Positions 43,096 through 51,448 of a DNA stretch of 64,000 nt are shown here, piece by piece. Source of the DNA: JALZKA01 sp963717635 (GTDB lineage Bacteria > Actinomycetota > Thermoleophilia > Solirubrobacterales > 70-9). The stretch spans positions 1-64,000 of the forward strand of contig OY970347.1 of the NCBI GenBank assembly GCA_963717635.1, read 5' to 3'. The notes beneath the pieces are model-generated. The model did not search any database, was not told where the DNA came from, and saw only the letters and a program-made list of their open reading frames with translations. The translations under genes were made by a program, and so were the position numbers. How positions within the stretch are numbered: position 1 is the first letter of the stretch; every line of letters starts with the position of its first letter.

Positions 43096-44760
43096 TCAGG
43101 GCTTGACGCGCGGCCCGACCCGCTCCGGCGGCGTCCGGTGGCGGAAGTCACGCGGCGGCTTCGGCAGGCCGTGGTCGCCGGCGCGCTTGACGAGCCTTGC
43201 GGCAGCGCGCTCGCAGACCGCAGAGATCGTCAGCGACGGGTTGACGCCGAGGCTGGTCGGGATCACCGACGAGTCCATGCAGAACAGGCCCTCGTAGTTG
43301 TGGACCTCGCATGAATCGTCGACGACGCCGAAGCCCGGGTCGTCCGCCATCCGGGCGCCGCCGAGCGGATGCGAGGCGTAGACCCCGGGCGTCTCCGCCA
43401 GGCGCAGGAACCTGCCGAGGCCCTTGCGCCGGCAGATCTGCTTGATCGCCTCGTCGGCCTGCTCGCGGACGCGGGTCGACTGGGCCGAGAGGTCGTAGTT
43501 GAACAGGCCGACGCCGATCGGCCCGCCGTTTGGCTGTAGGTGGCCGTTGCCGGCGGGCGGGACCGCGAAGAAGCGACCGTCGGCCGTGTCCTCGACCATC
43601 GCGAGGATCTCGATGTGGCGGTTCCAGGTCGAGATCGAGCGCTTCTTCTGGCGGCCCCACCAGGTCGGCTCGCCGGCGGGCGAGCGGCCGTCGTCGTAGA
43701 GGAAGTTGGTCAGCTGCGAGAGCAGAATCTCCTGCAGCGTGAACCGCGTGCCGTCGCCGCGCCTTCCCCGCTTGCCGACCCAGAAGTCGTAGGTCATCGT
43801 CGTGATCGGCTTGCCCTTGTGGAAGTCGCCGTAGCCGGGCAGGTCCAGAACCTTGCGGACGGCGCGGTTCGAGACCTCGATCGCCGCGACGTGGTCGCCG
43901 TTCATCCCCAGGTGGCGGCCCAGGTGAGGCGAGAGCTGCGTCATCCCGCCCTGGAGCTGCGAGCGCATCAGGATCGGCGGGGTGCCCATCGCCCCGGCGC
44001 AGAGGATCACGACCTTGGCCTCGATCGAGATCGCCGCGCCCGGTTGCTTGGTCTCCCGATCGACGACGTTGCCCTCGGCCAGCCAGCGGTACGGGGTGGC
44101 GCTCGATGGCCTGACCTGGTTGACCATGCTCAACGGGCGGACGTCCACCCCGGCGCGCTCCGCTGCGCCCAGGTAGTTGGTGATCACCGAGTTCTTGGCG
44201 CCGAAGATGCAGCCCGTGTAGCACCACTTCGCGTCCACGCAGCGGTGCGGATTGATCGCCAGCGGCACCCGGTCGCAGGTGTAGCCGGACTCGCGCAGCA
44301 TCGCGGCCCAGATGCCGCCCGACTTCGAGACCTCGTTCCAGCCCGGCTGGCGGACCCGCAGCGCCCGCTCGGCGCGCGCGTAGAAGCGGTTCAGGCTCTG
44401 GCGGCTGATCCGCTCCGGCCACAGCCGCCGGCGCGGCGGGTCCTGCGGGTGCGTGTCGTGGCGCTCGAACGTCTCCGATGGGGCGCGCAGTGAGGCCGCG
44501 AGGTAGAGGTTCGAGCCGCCGCCGACCAGGTTGCCGAGCACGACCTGGGCGCCCTGGCCCTGGATCAGCGCGTAGACGTCGGAGAGATGTCCCGCATCCA
44601 TCGACTGCTTGAAGTCCGTATGGCCGAAGCGGGCGCCGCGCTCCAGCACCATCACGCTCGGGCTTTCACCGGCCGCCCGGTAGAGCTCCGCGAGGCGCCA
44701 GGCCGCGATCGAGCCGCCGAACCCGGAGCCGACGATGCAGACATCCACCCGCTCAGCCAT
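43096..44760 (-). CDS. GMC-family FAD oxidoreductase (cholesterol-oxidase-like)
   Basis: 554 residues. FAD-binding VCIVGSGFGGSIAAWRLAEL, LGNLVGGGSNLYLAAS, CYTGCIFGAKNSV, CAGAMGTPPILMRSQ, and the C-terminal His-bearing ASHPLGGARMADDPG plus LFCMDSSVIPTSLGVNPSLTISA of the GMC fold. Layout is like cholesterol oxidase class I or alcohol dehydrogenases of this family. No signal peptide of its own, but the gene directly upstream encodes a Tat-exported helical protein, so they may leave the cell together. Substrate unknown. Confidence 0.9.
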   Translation of the reverse strand: MAERVDVCIVGSGFGGSIAAWRLAELYRAAGESPSVMVLERGARFGHTDFKQSMDAGHLSDVYALIQGQGAQVVLGNLVGGGSNLYLAASLRAPSETFERHDTHPQDPPRRRLWPERISRQSLNRFYARAERALRVRQPGWNEVSKSGGIWAAMLRESGYTCDRVPLAINPHRCVDAKWCYTGCIFGAKNSVITNYLGAAERAGVDVRPLSMVNQVRPSSATPYRWLAEGNVVDRETKQPGAAISIEAKVVILCAGAMGTPPILMRSQLQGGMTQLSPHLGRHLGMNGDHVAAIEVSNRAVRKVLDLPGYGDFHKGKPITTMTYDFWVGKRGRRGDGTRFTLQEILLSQLTNFLYDDGRSPAGEPTWWGRQKKRSISTWNRHIEILAMVEDTADGRFFAVPPAGNGHLQPNGGPIGVGLFNYDLSAQSTRVREQADEAIKQICRRKGLGRFLRLAETPGVYASHPLGGARMADDPGFGVVDDSCEVHNYEGLFCMDSSVIPTSLGVNPSLTISAVCERAAARLVKRAGDHGLPKPPRDFRHRTPPERVGPRVKP

Positions 44761-44808
44761 AGACGACTGCTCCTCGGCTCCTCGGCTCCGCCTCCGGGGC
44801 CGACGCGG

Positions 44809-45468
44809 TCACCGAAGGTTTCCTCTCCGGGTTCGCCCGCGATTTAGCCTACGCCGGTATGAGAAACGCTTGTAGCCGTGCGGCGCGGTGCCGGGGTGGC
44901 CCATGACCCGGTAGCCGACCGCCGTCTTGCGGGTCGCCTCCGGCACCGTCGCCGCCGCGCAGAACGCGGTGAAGGCGACCGCCGCGCCCGCCTCCCAGAC
45001 CTGGCGAGTGCGGTTCGCGAAGTCGAGGCCCTGCTTGACGACCGCCTCACGGCCGGCCCAATCGAGGTCGACGAAGAGCCCGCCCTGGGTGAGCGCGCGA
45101 ACCTCGATCTCGCCCAGGAGGGCCGGCGCCAGCAGCGTGAACCCCAGCCGTGCGTCCTGGCCCAGCATGAGGGCATCGGCCTCGACGGCGCCGGGCTCGC
45201 GATCGACCCCAAGAATCGCCTTCGTATGGACCGCGGCGCCGCTCTGCGTGACGGCGACGACGCGCCCGGGGATGATCGTGTCGTAGTAGGCCTGAAGCGT
45301 GCCGTCGAGCAGATTGGGCTCGGCCGCAAACGCCGGCGATGGCCCAGCCATCCGCGCCGCGATCGGCAGTGCGCCGGCGATCGCCGCGCCCAGCCCCAGG
45401 GCACCCGCGCGCGAAACGAACTCGCGCCGCGTGGTCTCGCCGCCGAGAATCCCCTCGCTCTCGCTCAC
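44809..45468 (-). CDS. Tat-exported protein, probable partner of the GMC oxidoreductase
   Basis: 219 residues. Twin-arginine signal TTRREFVSRAGALGLGAAIAG, then a mostly helical domain (LLDGTLQAYYDTIIPGRVVAV, AGREAVVKQGLDFANRTRQVWEAGAAVAFTAFCAA) and a basic C-terminus. The DTIIPG segment is like the small (subunit 3) partner of gluconate- and fructose-type GMC dehydrogenases, and I recall an actinobacterial DUF5987 family with this context, unverified. The stop is 48 bases before the GMC start, so they form a unit. Confidence 0.7.
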   Translation of the reverse strand: MSESEGILGGETTRREFVSRAGALGLGAAIAGALPIAARMAGPSPAFAAEPNLLDGTLQAYYDTIIPGRVVAVTQSGAAVHTKAILGVDREPGAVEADALMLGQDARLGFTLLAPALLGEIEVRALTQGGLFVDLDWAGREAVVKQGLDFANRTRQVWEAGAAVAFTAFCAAATVPEATRKTAVGYRVMGHPGTAPHGYKRFSYRRRLNRGRTRRGNLR

Positions 45469-45549
45469 CGGAGCAAGGTAGCGGCGGCTCCTGCGATGCG
45501 CAAAGGAGAACCGTCGCGAGCCGGCGGGCTCAGCGGTAACGTCCTGAGC

Positions 45550-46572
45550 GTGTCAAGGGGGTTTCCGACAGGCGTCGCGGTGCTTTTGACCGCGGCCGCC
45601 ACGGCAGCACCGGCGGCGGCGCAGGAGCCTGTTGGGCCGTACGACGGCTCGATCCCGTTCCGGTGTCAGCTCCAGGACGTCGGCACGGGCACCGACTTCC
45701 CCGATCCGGATGCGGATCCCTTCTGCGTCGAGTTCGACAAGACTCAGCAGAACGTCGCCGATCTCGGCATCGCCGACTTCCTGCTCAACGAGCCCAACCG
45801 CGTTGCAGCGGCGTCGACCAAATGCTTCTACTTCCAGCGCGACCACTGGACCGGGTCGCTCGTCCAGGGCCAGCCTCCCGAGCTTTGGAACTGGGAGGGC
45901 AACTACTGGTTCGACCGGGCCCGCGGGCTCGGCGGAGTGAGCGTGCGCGAATTCCGCGTCGCGGGTGTCGCGGCCGACATGACTCCGTTCGTCCCGGCGG
46001 CGTACCAGCCGTTCTTCGATCCCGAGGGCGGCGGCGGCGTCCAGGTGACGCTGGCGACGAACCCCGATCCGATCTGCGGCGCCCGCGTCGACACTCCCGA
46101 GGAACGGGAGCAGGTCTACCCGGACGCGCCACGGACCAACGGATGCGTCCCGCCCGGAGGCCGGCTTCGGGGCCGCCGGGTCGGGCGAGTGAAGCTGGGG
46201 ATGCAGCTGACCCGGGTGCGCACCCTCCTGGGGCCGCCGGCGAAGCGCAAGCGCGGCGTCCACCGCTGGTGCCTGATCGGCGCCGCGGACCTGCGGATCG
46301 CGTTCCGCAGGCACAAGGCGGCGCTGATCCGGACCTCCTCGCGCGGGCACGACCTCAGGGGCATCGCCACCGGCAACCGGTCCCGCAAGGCGCTCCGGAG
46401 GCTCGGCCCGGTGGAGTTCGAGCTGGGCCGAACGGGCGTCATCGCCGCGGGCAGCCGGCCTCGGCGCCACGCGTTCGCCGCCGTTCGCGCCGGCCGTGTC
46501 CGCTGGCTCGCGCTCTCGGACCCGGGCCTGATCAAGGGGTCCGCCGAGCGGGCGCTGCGAAGAACACGCTGA
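45550..46572 (+). CDS. Secreted protein of unknown function
   Basis: 340 residues, GTG 45550. Signal peptide (RGFPTGVAVLLTAAATAAPAAAQ), then a Trp/Tyr-rich domain with paired cysteines (FRCQLQDVGTG, PFCVEFDK, TKCFYFQRDHW, PICGARVD, NGCVPPGG), which suggests disulfides. The C-terminal ~120 residues are Arg-rich (GRVKLGMQLTRVRTLLGPPAKRKRGVHRWC), with a SmpA/BamE-like VKLGMxxxxVRxLLGPP pattern as in small outer-envelope or surface proteins. No enzymatic motif. The layout suggests a cell-surface protein; function unknown. Confidence 0.6.
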   Translation: MSRGFPTGVAVLLTAAATAAPAAAQEPVGPYDGSIPFRCQLQDVGTGTDFPDPDADPFCVEFDKTQQNVADLGIADFLLNEPNRVAAASTKCFYFQRDHWTGSLVQGQPPELWNWEGNYWFDRARGLGGVSVREFRVAGVAADMTPFVPAAYQPFFDPEGGGGVQVTLATNPDPICGARVDTPEEREQVYPDAPRTNGCVPPGGRLRGRRVGRVKLGMQLTRVRTLLGPPAKRKRGVHRWCLIGAADLRIAFRRHKAALIRTSSRGHDLRGIATGNRSRKALRRLGPVEFELGRTGVIAAGSRPRRHAFAAVRAGRVRWLALSDPGLIKGSAERALRRTR

Positions 46573-46647
46573 GGGAACGCCTACCGGCAGATGTGAGATT
46601 CACGTCTTGCGCCGCTCATTGGGCAGCTTGACCAGTAGCTTGGAGGC

Positions 46648-48108
46648 GTGACCCAGGACGCGGTCCCCTACGTCGACGCGCTGCGCGCGCACGCCGAGCG
46701 CGATCCGGCCAGGCTCTACGTTCCCGGGCACAAGGGTGGCCCAGGAGCCGACCCGGCTCTGGTCGACGGCGTCGGCGCCCGGGCTTTGGAGATGGACATT
46801 CCCTCACTGATCCCCGGGATCGACGTCGGCCCCGAGCCAACTCCGTTCCAGCTTGCCCAGGAGCTGGCGGCCGGAGCCTGGGGCGCGAAGCGCAGCTGGT
46901 TCCTGCTCAACGGGGCGTCGCAGGGAAACCACGCGGCGTGTCTCGCCCTCCGGCACGCCGGGCAACGGGTGGTGGTCCAGCGCAACGCCCATTCCAGCGT
47001 GGTCGACGGCGCGGTGCTCGCCGGGATCGTGCCGACGTTCGTGGCGCCCGAGCTGGACCCGGACCTGGGCGTGGCCCACTGTGTCACCGCTGATGCCCTG
47101 GAGGCCGCGCTCGCCACCACGCCCGACGCTGTGGGAGCGATCTGCGTCTCGCCCACCTACTTCGGAGCCTGCGCCGACGTGGCCGCCCTCGCCGAGGTTG
47201 CGCATGGGCGCGGGCTGCCGCTGGTGGTCGACGAGGCCTGGGGAGCGCACCTGCGATTCTCGCCCGAGCTGCCGGCGAGCGCCCTCGAATCCGGCGCCGA
47301 TGTGGTGATCTCGTCCACCCACAAGATCGTCGGCAGCCTCACGCAGTCCGCGATCCTGCACCTCGGCGAGACCGACCTGATCGATGAGAACGTTCTTGAC
47401 CGGGTGGTGACCCTGCTCGAGTCGACCAGCCCAAGCTCGCTGCTCACGCTGTCGCTCGACGCGGCGCGGCGGCTCGCGGCCACCCAGGGCGAGGCGCTCT
47501 TGGAGGAGACGCTCGCCACCCTGCGAGTGGCCCAGGAGCGCATCCGGGCGATCGACGGCCTCGACGTGCTCGACGAGCGGCTCGTCAGCCCCGGCGTCGC
47601 CGGCTGGGACCCGCTGCGGCTGACCGTCGACGTCCGCGCCACCGGCATCACCGGTCACCGCTGCGCAGCGCTCTTGCGCGAAGAGGCTGACGTGTATTGC
47701 GAACTGGCCACCGAGACGGTCGTAGTCGGCGCGTTCGGGATGGGCGGGGAGGCCGCCCCGCTGGCCGACCGTTTCGCCACGGGGCTCGAGCGGGTCGTCG
47801 CGGGGCTCGGCGACCACGACCCCGAGCACGGTGTGCCGTTCGCCCTGCCGCCGCCCTGGGGGCCGATGGAGATGGTGCCGCGCGACGCGTTCCTCGGGCC
47901 TCAGGAGCCGGTGGCGATCGCCGACGCAGAGGGCAGGATCGCGTCCGAGTCGCTCGCGGCCTACCCGCCGGGCATCCCGAACGTGCTTCCAGGCGAGCGC
48001 CTGACCCGTGAGACGCTGGACTTCATCGCCGAGACGCTCGCCCACGGCGGCCATCTGCGCGGGGCCAGCGACCGCACCCTCGAGACGATTCGCGTGGTGA
48101 TCGAGTGA
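46648..48108 (+). CDS. PLP-dependent Orn/Lys/Arg decarboxylase family protein
   Basis: 486 residues, GTG 46648. YVPGHKGGPGADP at the N-terminus, FLLNGASQGNHAACLA, RNAHSSVVDGAV, CVSPTYFGACADV, VVDEAWGAHLRF (PLP-binding Asp), and PLP lysine in SSTHKIVGSLTQSA mark the aspartate-aminotransferase-fold basic amino acid decarboxylases of the SpeA type found in Gram-positive bacteria. C-terminal YPPGIPNVLPGE is the family end motif. Likely makes agmatine, cadaverine or putrescine. First gene of a coupled series; it shares GTGA with the amidinotransferase gene. Confidence 0.9.
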   Translation: MTQDAVPYVDALRAHAERDPARLYVPGHKGGPGADPALVDGVGARALEMDIPSLIPGIDVGPEPTPFQLAQELAAGAWGAKRSWFLLNGASQGNHAACLALRHAGQRVVVQRNAHSSVVDGAVLAGIVPTFVAPELDPDLGVAHCVTADALEAALATTPDAVGAICVSPTYFGACADVAALAEVAHGRGLPLVVDEAWGAHLRFSPELPASALESGADVVISSTHKIVGSLTQSAILHLGETDLIDENVLDRVVTLLESTSPSSLLTLSLDAARRLAATQGEALLEETLATLRVAQERIRAIDGLDVLDERLVSPGVAGWDPLRLTVDVRATGITGHRCAALLREEADVYCELATETVVVGAFGMGGEAAPLADRFATGLERVVAGLGDHDPEHGVPFALPPPWGPMEMVPRDAFLGPQEPVAIADAEGRIASESLAAYPPGIPNVLPGERLTRETLDFIAETLAHGGHLRGASDRTLETIRVVIE

Positions 48109-48962
48109 CTTGGGGCGCGGACTCCGAATACGGCCTGCTCCACGACGTGCTGCTCGGCCCACCGGACAACTTCCGCTGGCTCCCGACGAGCGCGATCTCG
48201 AAGGCGACGCTGGCGAGCGGCGCCGAGTTCGACCCGGAGACCGCCCGCGCGCAGCACCGCGAGCTGGTGGCCGCATACGAGGCCGCAGACGTGGCCGTCC
48301 ACATCCTCGAGCCGGATCCCCATCTCCCCTACCAGGTGTTCGCGCGGGACTCGAGCGTGATGACCCCGAACGGGGCCGTTGTCACCCAGCCGGCGCAAGC
48401 ATGGCGCCGCGGCGAGTACGCGCCGGTGATCCGCTTCTGCCAGGCCAAGGAGATCCCGGTCCGCGGCATGATCACGGCGGGCGCGCTGGAGGGCGGCGAC
48501 GTGACGATCGTCGAGCCCGGCTGCCTGCTGATCGGCAACGGGGAGGAGCGGACCCAGGCGCCGGCCGCCGAGCAGCTGGCCGGGTGGATGAGCGAGGAGG
48601 GCTGGGAGGTGCGGATCGAGCCGATCCCCGGCCAGTTCGTCCACATCGACGTCCTCGTCTCGATCCTGGCGCCGAAGCTCGCAGCTGTCTGCGTCGAGGC
48701 CGCATCGGGCGGGCTCGTGGCCTGGCTGACCGGCAAGGGCTTCGAGATTCTGGAGGTTTCCGTCGACGACGCGTTACGCCTGGGTGTCAATGCGATGTCC
48801 CTGGGCGGCGACCGCGTGATCTCCACCAGGCACTCGGACCGGCTCAACGAGGCGATCCGAGCCCGCGGGCTCGAGGTACTCGACCCCGACCTCTCGGCGT
48901 TCACGGCCGGCGGCGGCGGCGCGCACTGCCTCGCCCAAGCCCTGCGGCGCGAGCCGGGTTGA
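48105..48962 (+). CDS. Amidinotransferase/DDAH-family guanidino hydrolase
   Basis: 285 residues, GTG 48105. Beta-alpha propeller fold of the arginine-deiminase/DDAH group: SEYGLLHDVLLGPPDNF, VFARDSSVMTPNG, catalytic acid region ALEGGDVTIV, catalytic His in IPGQFVHIDVLVSIL, LGVNAMSLGGDRVIS and catalytic Cys near the C-terminus (GGGGAHCLAQAL). It probably cleaves a guanidino group from arginine, methylarginine or agmatine. The preceding decarboxylase and following M20 amidohydrolase fit a pathway for guanidino or carbamoyl compounds. Confidence 0.88.
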   Translation: MTWGADSEYGLLHDVLLGPPDNFRWLPTSAISKATLASGAEFDPETARAQHRELVAAYEAADVAVHILEPDPHLPYQVFARDSSVMTPNGAVVTQPAQAWRRGEYAPVIRFCQAKEIPVRGMITAGALEGGDVTIVEPGCLLIGNGEERTQAPAAEQLAGWMSEEGWEVRIEPIPGQFVHIDVLVSILAPKLAAVCVEAASGGLVAWLTGKGFEILEVSVDDALRLGVNAMSLGGDRVISTRHSDRLNEAIRARGLEVLDPDLSAFTAGGGGAHCLAQALRREPG

Positions 48963-48963
48963 C

Positions 48964-50178
48964 GTGGACGCCGAGCGCGTGATCGCAGACCTGCGCGAGC
49001 TCGAGCGCCGCACGAGCGACGCGCGGGGGGCGCAGCGCCTGTGCTGGACCGAGACCTGGGGCACGGCGCGCGCCTTCCTCGGCGAGCTGCTCGACGAGGT
49101 CGGCGTCAGGCCCGAGATCGACGAGGCCGGCAACCTCTGGGCGCGCCTCGAGGGCGACGCTCCCGAGGAGCCGGCGTTGGCGGTGGGTTCGCACCTCGAC
49201 TCGGTGCCGGACGGCGGCTGGCTCGACGGTGCGCTTGGCGTGATGGCTGGAGTCGGCGTCCTGCGCGCCCACGCCGGAGCCGAGCCGTCCAGGCCGATCG
49301 CGCTGGTCGACTGGGCCGACGAGGAGGGCGTCCGGTTCGGGCGCAGCCTGTTCGGAAGCTCGGCCTTCGCGGGCACGCTCGACCCGGATTCGGTGCGCCA
49401 CCTTCGTGACGCCGAGGACCGCGACCTCCCGTCGGTGCTGGCTGAGTACGGAGTGGACCTTGACCAGGCGCTCGAATCCGGCCGCCGCCGCGATGGTGTG
49501 CGCGCCTATCTCGAGCTCCACATCGAGCAGGGACCCCGGATGGAGGCCGACGGGATCCGTGCCGCCGCGGTGACCGGTTGCGTCGGAATCGAGCGCGTTC
49601 GCTTCACCTTCTCCGGGCAGGCCTCGCATGCCGGCACGACGCCGATGGCGGTGCGCCGCGACGCGGGACTGGCTGCTGCGGCCGCGGCGCTCACGATCGA
49701 GCGCATCCCTGGCGTGGACGGCGGGGTCGCCACGACCGGCGAACTGCGCCTGCGCCCCGGCGTCCCCACCGCCGTGGCCGGCGAGGCCGTGCTGTCGGTG
49801 GACCTTCGGAACTCGGATGCGGAGGCGCTGGCGCGGATGCTCGACTCGGCCCGCGCCGCCTGCGAGACCGCCGCCGAGGAGCGCCACCTCGGGGTCAGTG
49901 AGGATCCGCTGTGGCGGATCGAGCCGATCCCCTTCGACGCGGATCTGGTCGCCGCCGCGCGCGAGGCATGTGCCGAGGCTGTCGGCAACGGAGCCGAGAT
50001 CGAGAGCGGAGCGCTGCACGACGCCGCCGAGGTCGCCCGGGTCCTCCCGGCTGCGATGTTGTTCTGCCCGTCGAAGGCGGGCATCAGCCACGCCAAGCAG
50101 GAGGACACGGGTGAGGCCGATCTGGCCGCCGGGATCGAGGCCTTCGGGGACCTGGCGGCAAGGGTGCTTGCATCGTGA
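48964..50178 (+). CDS. M20-family amidohydrolase (allantoate/N-carbamoyl amino acid type)
   Basis: 404 residues, GTG 48964, one base after the amidinotransferase stop. Zinc ligands in VGSHLDSVPDGGWLDGALGVMAGV and DWADEEGVRFGRSLFGS, HIEQGPRME, dimerisation domain with FTFSGQASHAGTTPMAVRRDA, and the last metal-site region with SGALHDAAEVARVLP. The layout is that of HyuC/AllC-type enzymes, which cleave N-carbamoyl amino acids or allantoate, releasing ammonia and CO2. In this operon an N-carbamoyl or ureido product of the step before is a natural substrate, which is inference. Overlaps the cupin gene (GTGA). Confidence 0.9.
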   Translation: MDAERVIADLRELERRTSDARGAQRLCWTETWGTARAFLGELLDEVGVRPEIDEAGNLWARLEGDAPEEPALAVGSHLDSVPDGGWLDGALGVMAGVGVLRAHAGAEPSRPIALVDWADEEGVRFGRSLFGSSAFAGTLDPDSVRHLRDAEDRDLPSVLAEYGVDLDQALESGRRRDGVRAYLELHIEQGPRMEADGIRAAAVTGCVGIERVRFTFSGQASHAGTTPMAVRRDAGLAAAAAALTIERIPGVDGGVATTGELRLRPGVPTAVAGEAVLSVDLRNSDAEALARMLDSARAACETAAEERHLGVSEDPLWRIEPIPFDADLVAAAREACAEAVGNGAEIESGALHDAAEVARVLPAAMLFCPSKAGISHAKQEDTGEADLAAGIEAFGDLAARVLAS

Positions 50179-50642
50179 TCGCTCCCGGGCGCTCGCGGCA
50201 GGTCCATAACGCCGCCACCGGCGAGACGGTGACCTTCACGCGCACCGCCGGCGAGACCGGCGGTGAGCTGCTCGTGATGGAAGCGCTATGGACGGATCCC
50301 AAGCACGTCACCCCGCCCCACCTGCACCCCGGTATGGAGGAGCGCTGGCACCTGCTGGAGGGGACCGTGGGCTTCCGGATCGGCGACCGGGAGCTGATCG
50401 CCGGACCAGGAGAGACCGTGACCGCCGAGGCCGGTGCGCTGCACACGAACTGGAATGCGGGCGAAGGGCCGGCGCTGCTGCGGATCGAGATGCGCCCGGC
50501 GCTTCGCTGGGAGGAGTTCGTAGTCCAGCTCTTCGCGCTGGCGGGCGAGGACCTGGAGGGGGAAGATGCGGAGCGCTCGGTGACCGAGCTGCTCACCGAG
50601 TTCGCCGAAGAGATCGAGCTAACAACGGAGGAGAGACGATGA
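50175..50642 (+). CDS. Cupin domain protein
   Basis: 155 residues, GTG 50175. A single cupin: HVTPPHLHPGMEERWHLLEGTVGFRIG, with the HxH...E metal-binding set, and ETVTAEAGALHTNWNAGEGPALLRIEM. The C-terminus is an acidic helix (LEGEDAERSVTELLTEFAEEIEL). It may be an enzyme or a ligand sensor. Coupled on both sides (GTGA before, ATGA after), so it belongs to the amino-acid operon. Confidence 0.85.
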   Translation: MIAPGRSRQVHNAATGETVTFTRTAGETGGELLVMEALWTDPKHVTPPHLHPGMEERWHLLEGTVGFRIGDRELIAGPGETVTAEAGALHTNWNAGEGPALLRIEMRPALRWEEFVVQLFALAGEDLEGEDAERSVTELLTEFAEEIELTTEERR

Positions 50643-51397
50643 GCGAAGCAGTTGAGCTGACCGACAAGCAGTCCGAGCTGTGCGAGGAGAGCGAGATCGA
50701 CTACTCGGATCTCAGCGCGTTCTTCATCAACTGCTCGCTCAAGCGCAGCCCGGAGCTTTCGCACACCCAGGGGTTGATGGACATCTCGATGGAGATCATG
50801 CGCCGCAACGACGTGAGCGTCGACGGCATCCGAGCCGTCGACCACGAAATCGCCACCGGCGTCTGGCCCGACATGACCGAGCACGGCTGGGATCGCGACG
50901 AGTGGCCGCAGATCTTCGAGCGCGTCATGGCCGCCGACATCCTGGTGCTGGGCACCGCGATCTGGCTCGGCGAGAAGAGCTCGGTGTGCACCCGGGTGAT
51001 CGAGCGCCTCTACGGCAACTCGCATCTGCTGAACGACGACGGCCAGTACGCGTACTACGGGCGGGTCGGCGGCTGCCTGGTGACCGGCAACGAAGACGGT
51101 GTAAAGCACTGCGCGATGAACGTCCTCTACTCGCTCCAGCACCTCGGCTACGTAATCCCGCCGCAGGCCGACGCCGGCTGGATCGGTGAGGCGGGGCCCG
51201 GCCCCTCCTACCTGGACGAGGGCTCAGGTGGGCCCGAGAACGACTTCACGAACCGCAACACCACGTTCGCCACCTGGAACCTGCTGCATTTGGCGCGGAT
51301 GCTCAAGGACGCCGGCGGGATCCCGGTCCACGGCAACCAGCGCTCGGCCTGGGACGCGGGCTGCCGGTTCGACTTCCCGAATCCGGAGCACCGGTAG
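50639..51397 (+). CDS. NAD(P)H-dependent FMN reductase / flavodoxin-fold oxidoreductase
   Basis: 252 residues, ATG 50639 with GGAGGAG just upstream. Flavodoxin fold: FFINCSLKRSPELSHTQGLMD (phosphate-binding loop), ADILVLGTAIWLGEKSSVCTRVIERLYG, YYGRVGGCLVTGNEDGVKHCAMNVLYSLQHLG and AGWIGEAGPGPSYLD. The phosphate loop is a variant of the usual GSxRxxS. Could be a quinone or nitro reductase, or supply reduced flavin. Last coupled gene of the first half of this operon. Confidence 0.85.
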   Translation: MSEAVELTDKQSELCEESEIDYSDLSAFFINCSLKRSPELSHTQGLMDISMEIMRRNDVSVDGIRAVDHEIATGVWPDMTEHGWDRDEWPQIFERVMAADILVLGTAIWLGEKSSVCTRVIERLYGNSHLLNDDGQYAYYGRVGGCLVTGNEDGVKHCAMNVLYSLQHLGYVIPPQADAGWIGEAGPGPSYLDEGSGGPENDFTNRNTTFATWNLLHLARMLKDAGGIPVHGNQRSAWDAGCRFDFPNPEHR

Positions 51398-51448
51398 GCA
51401 GTCTTCGCGCCACATCGGAGTCACCGGGCGCGGTAGGGTCGGTCGAGC

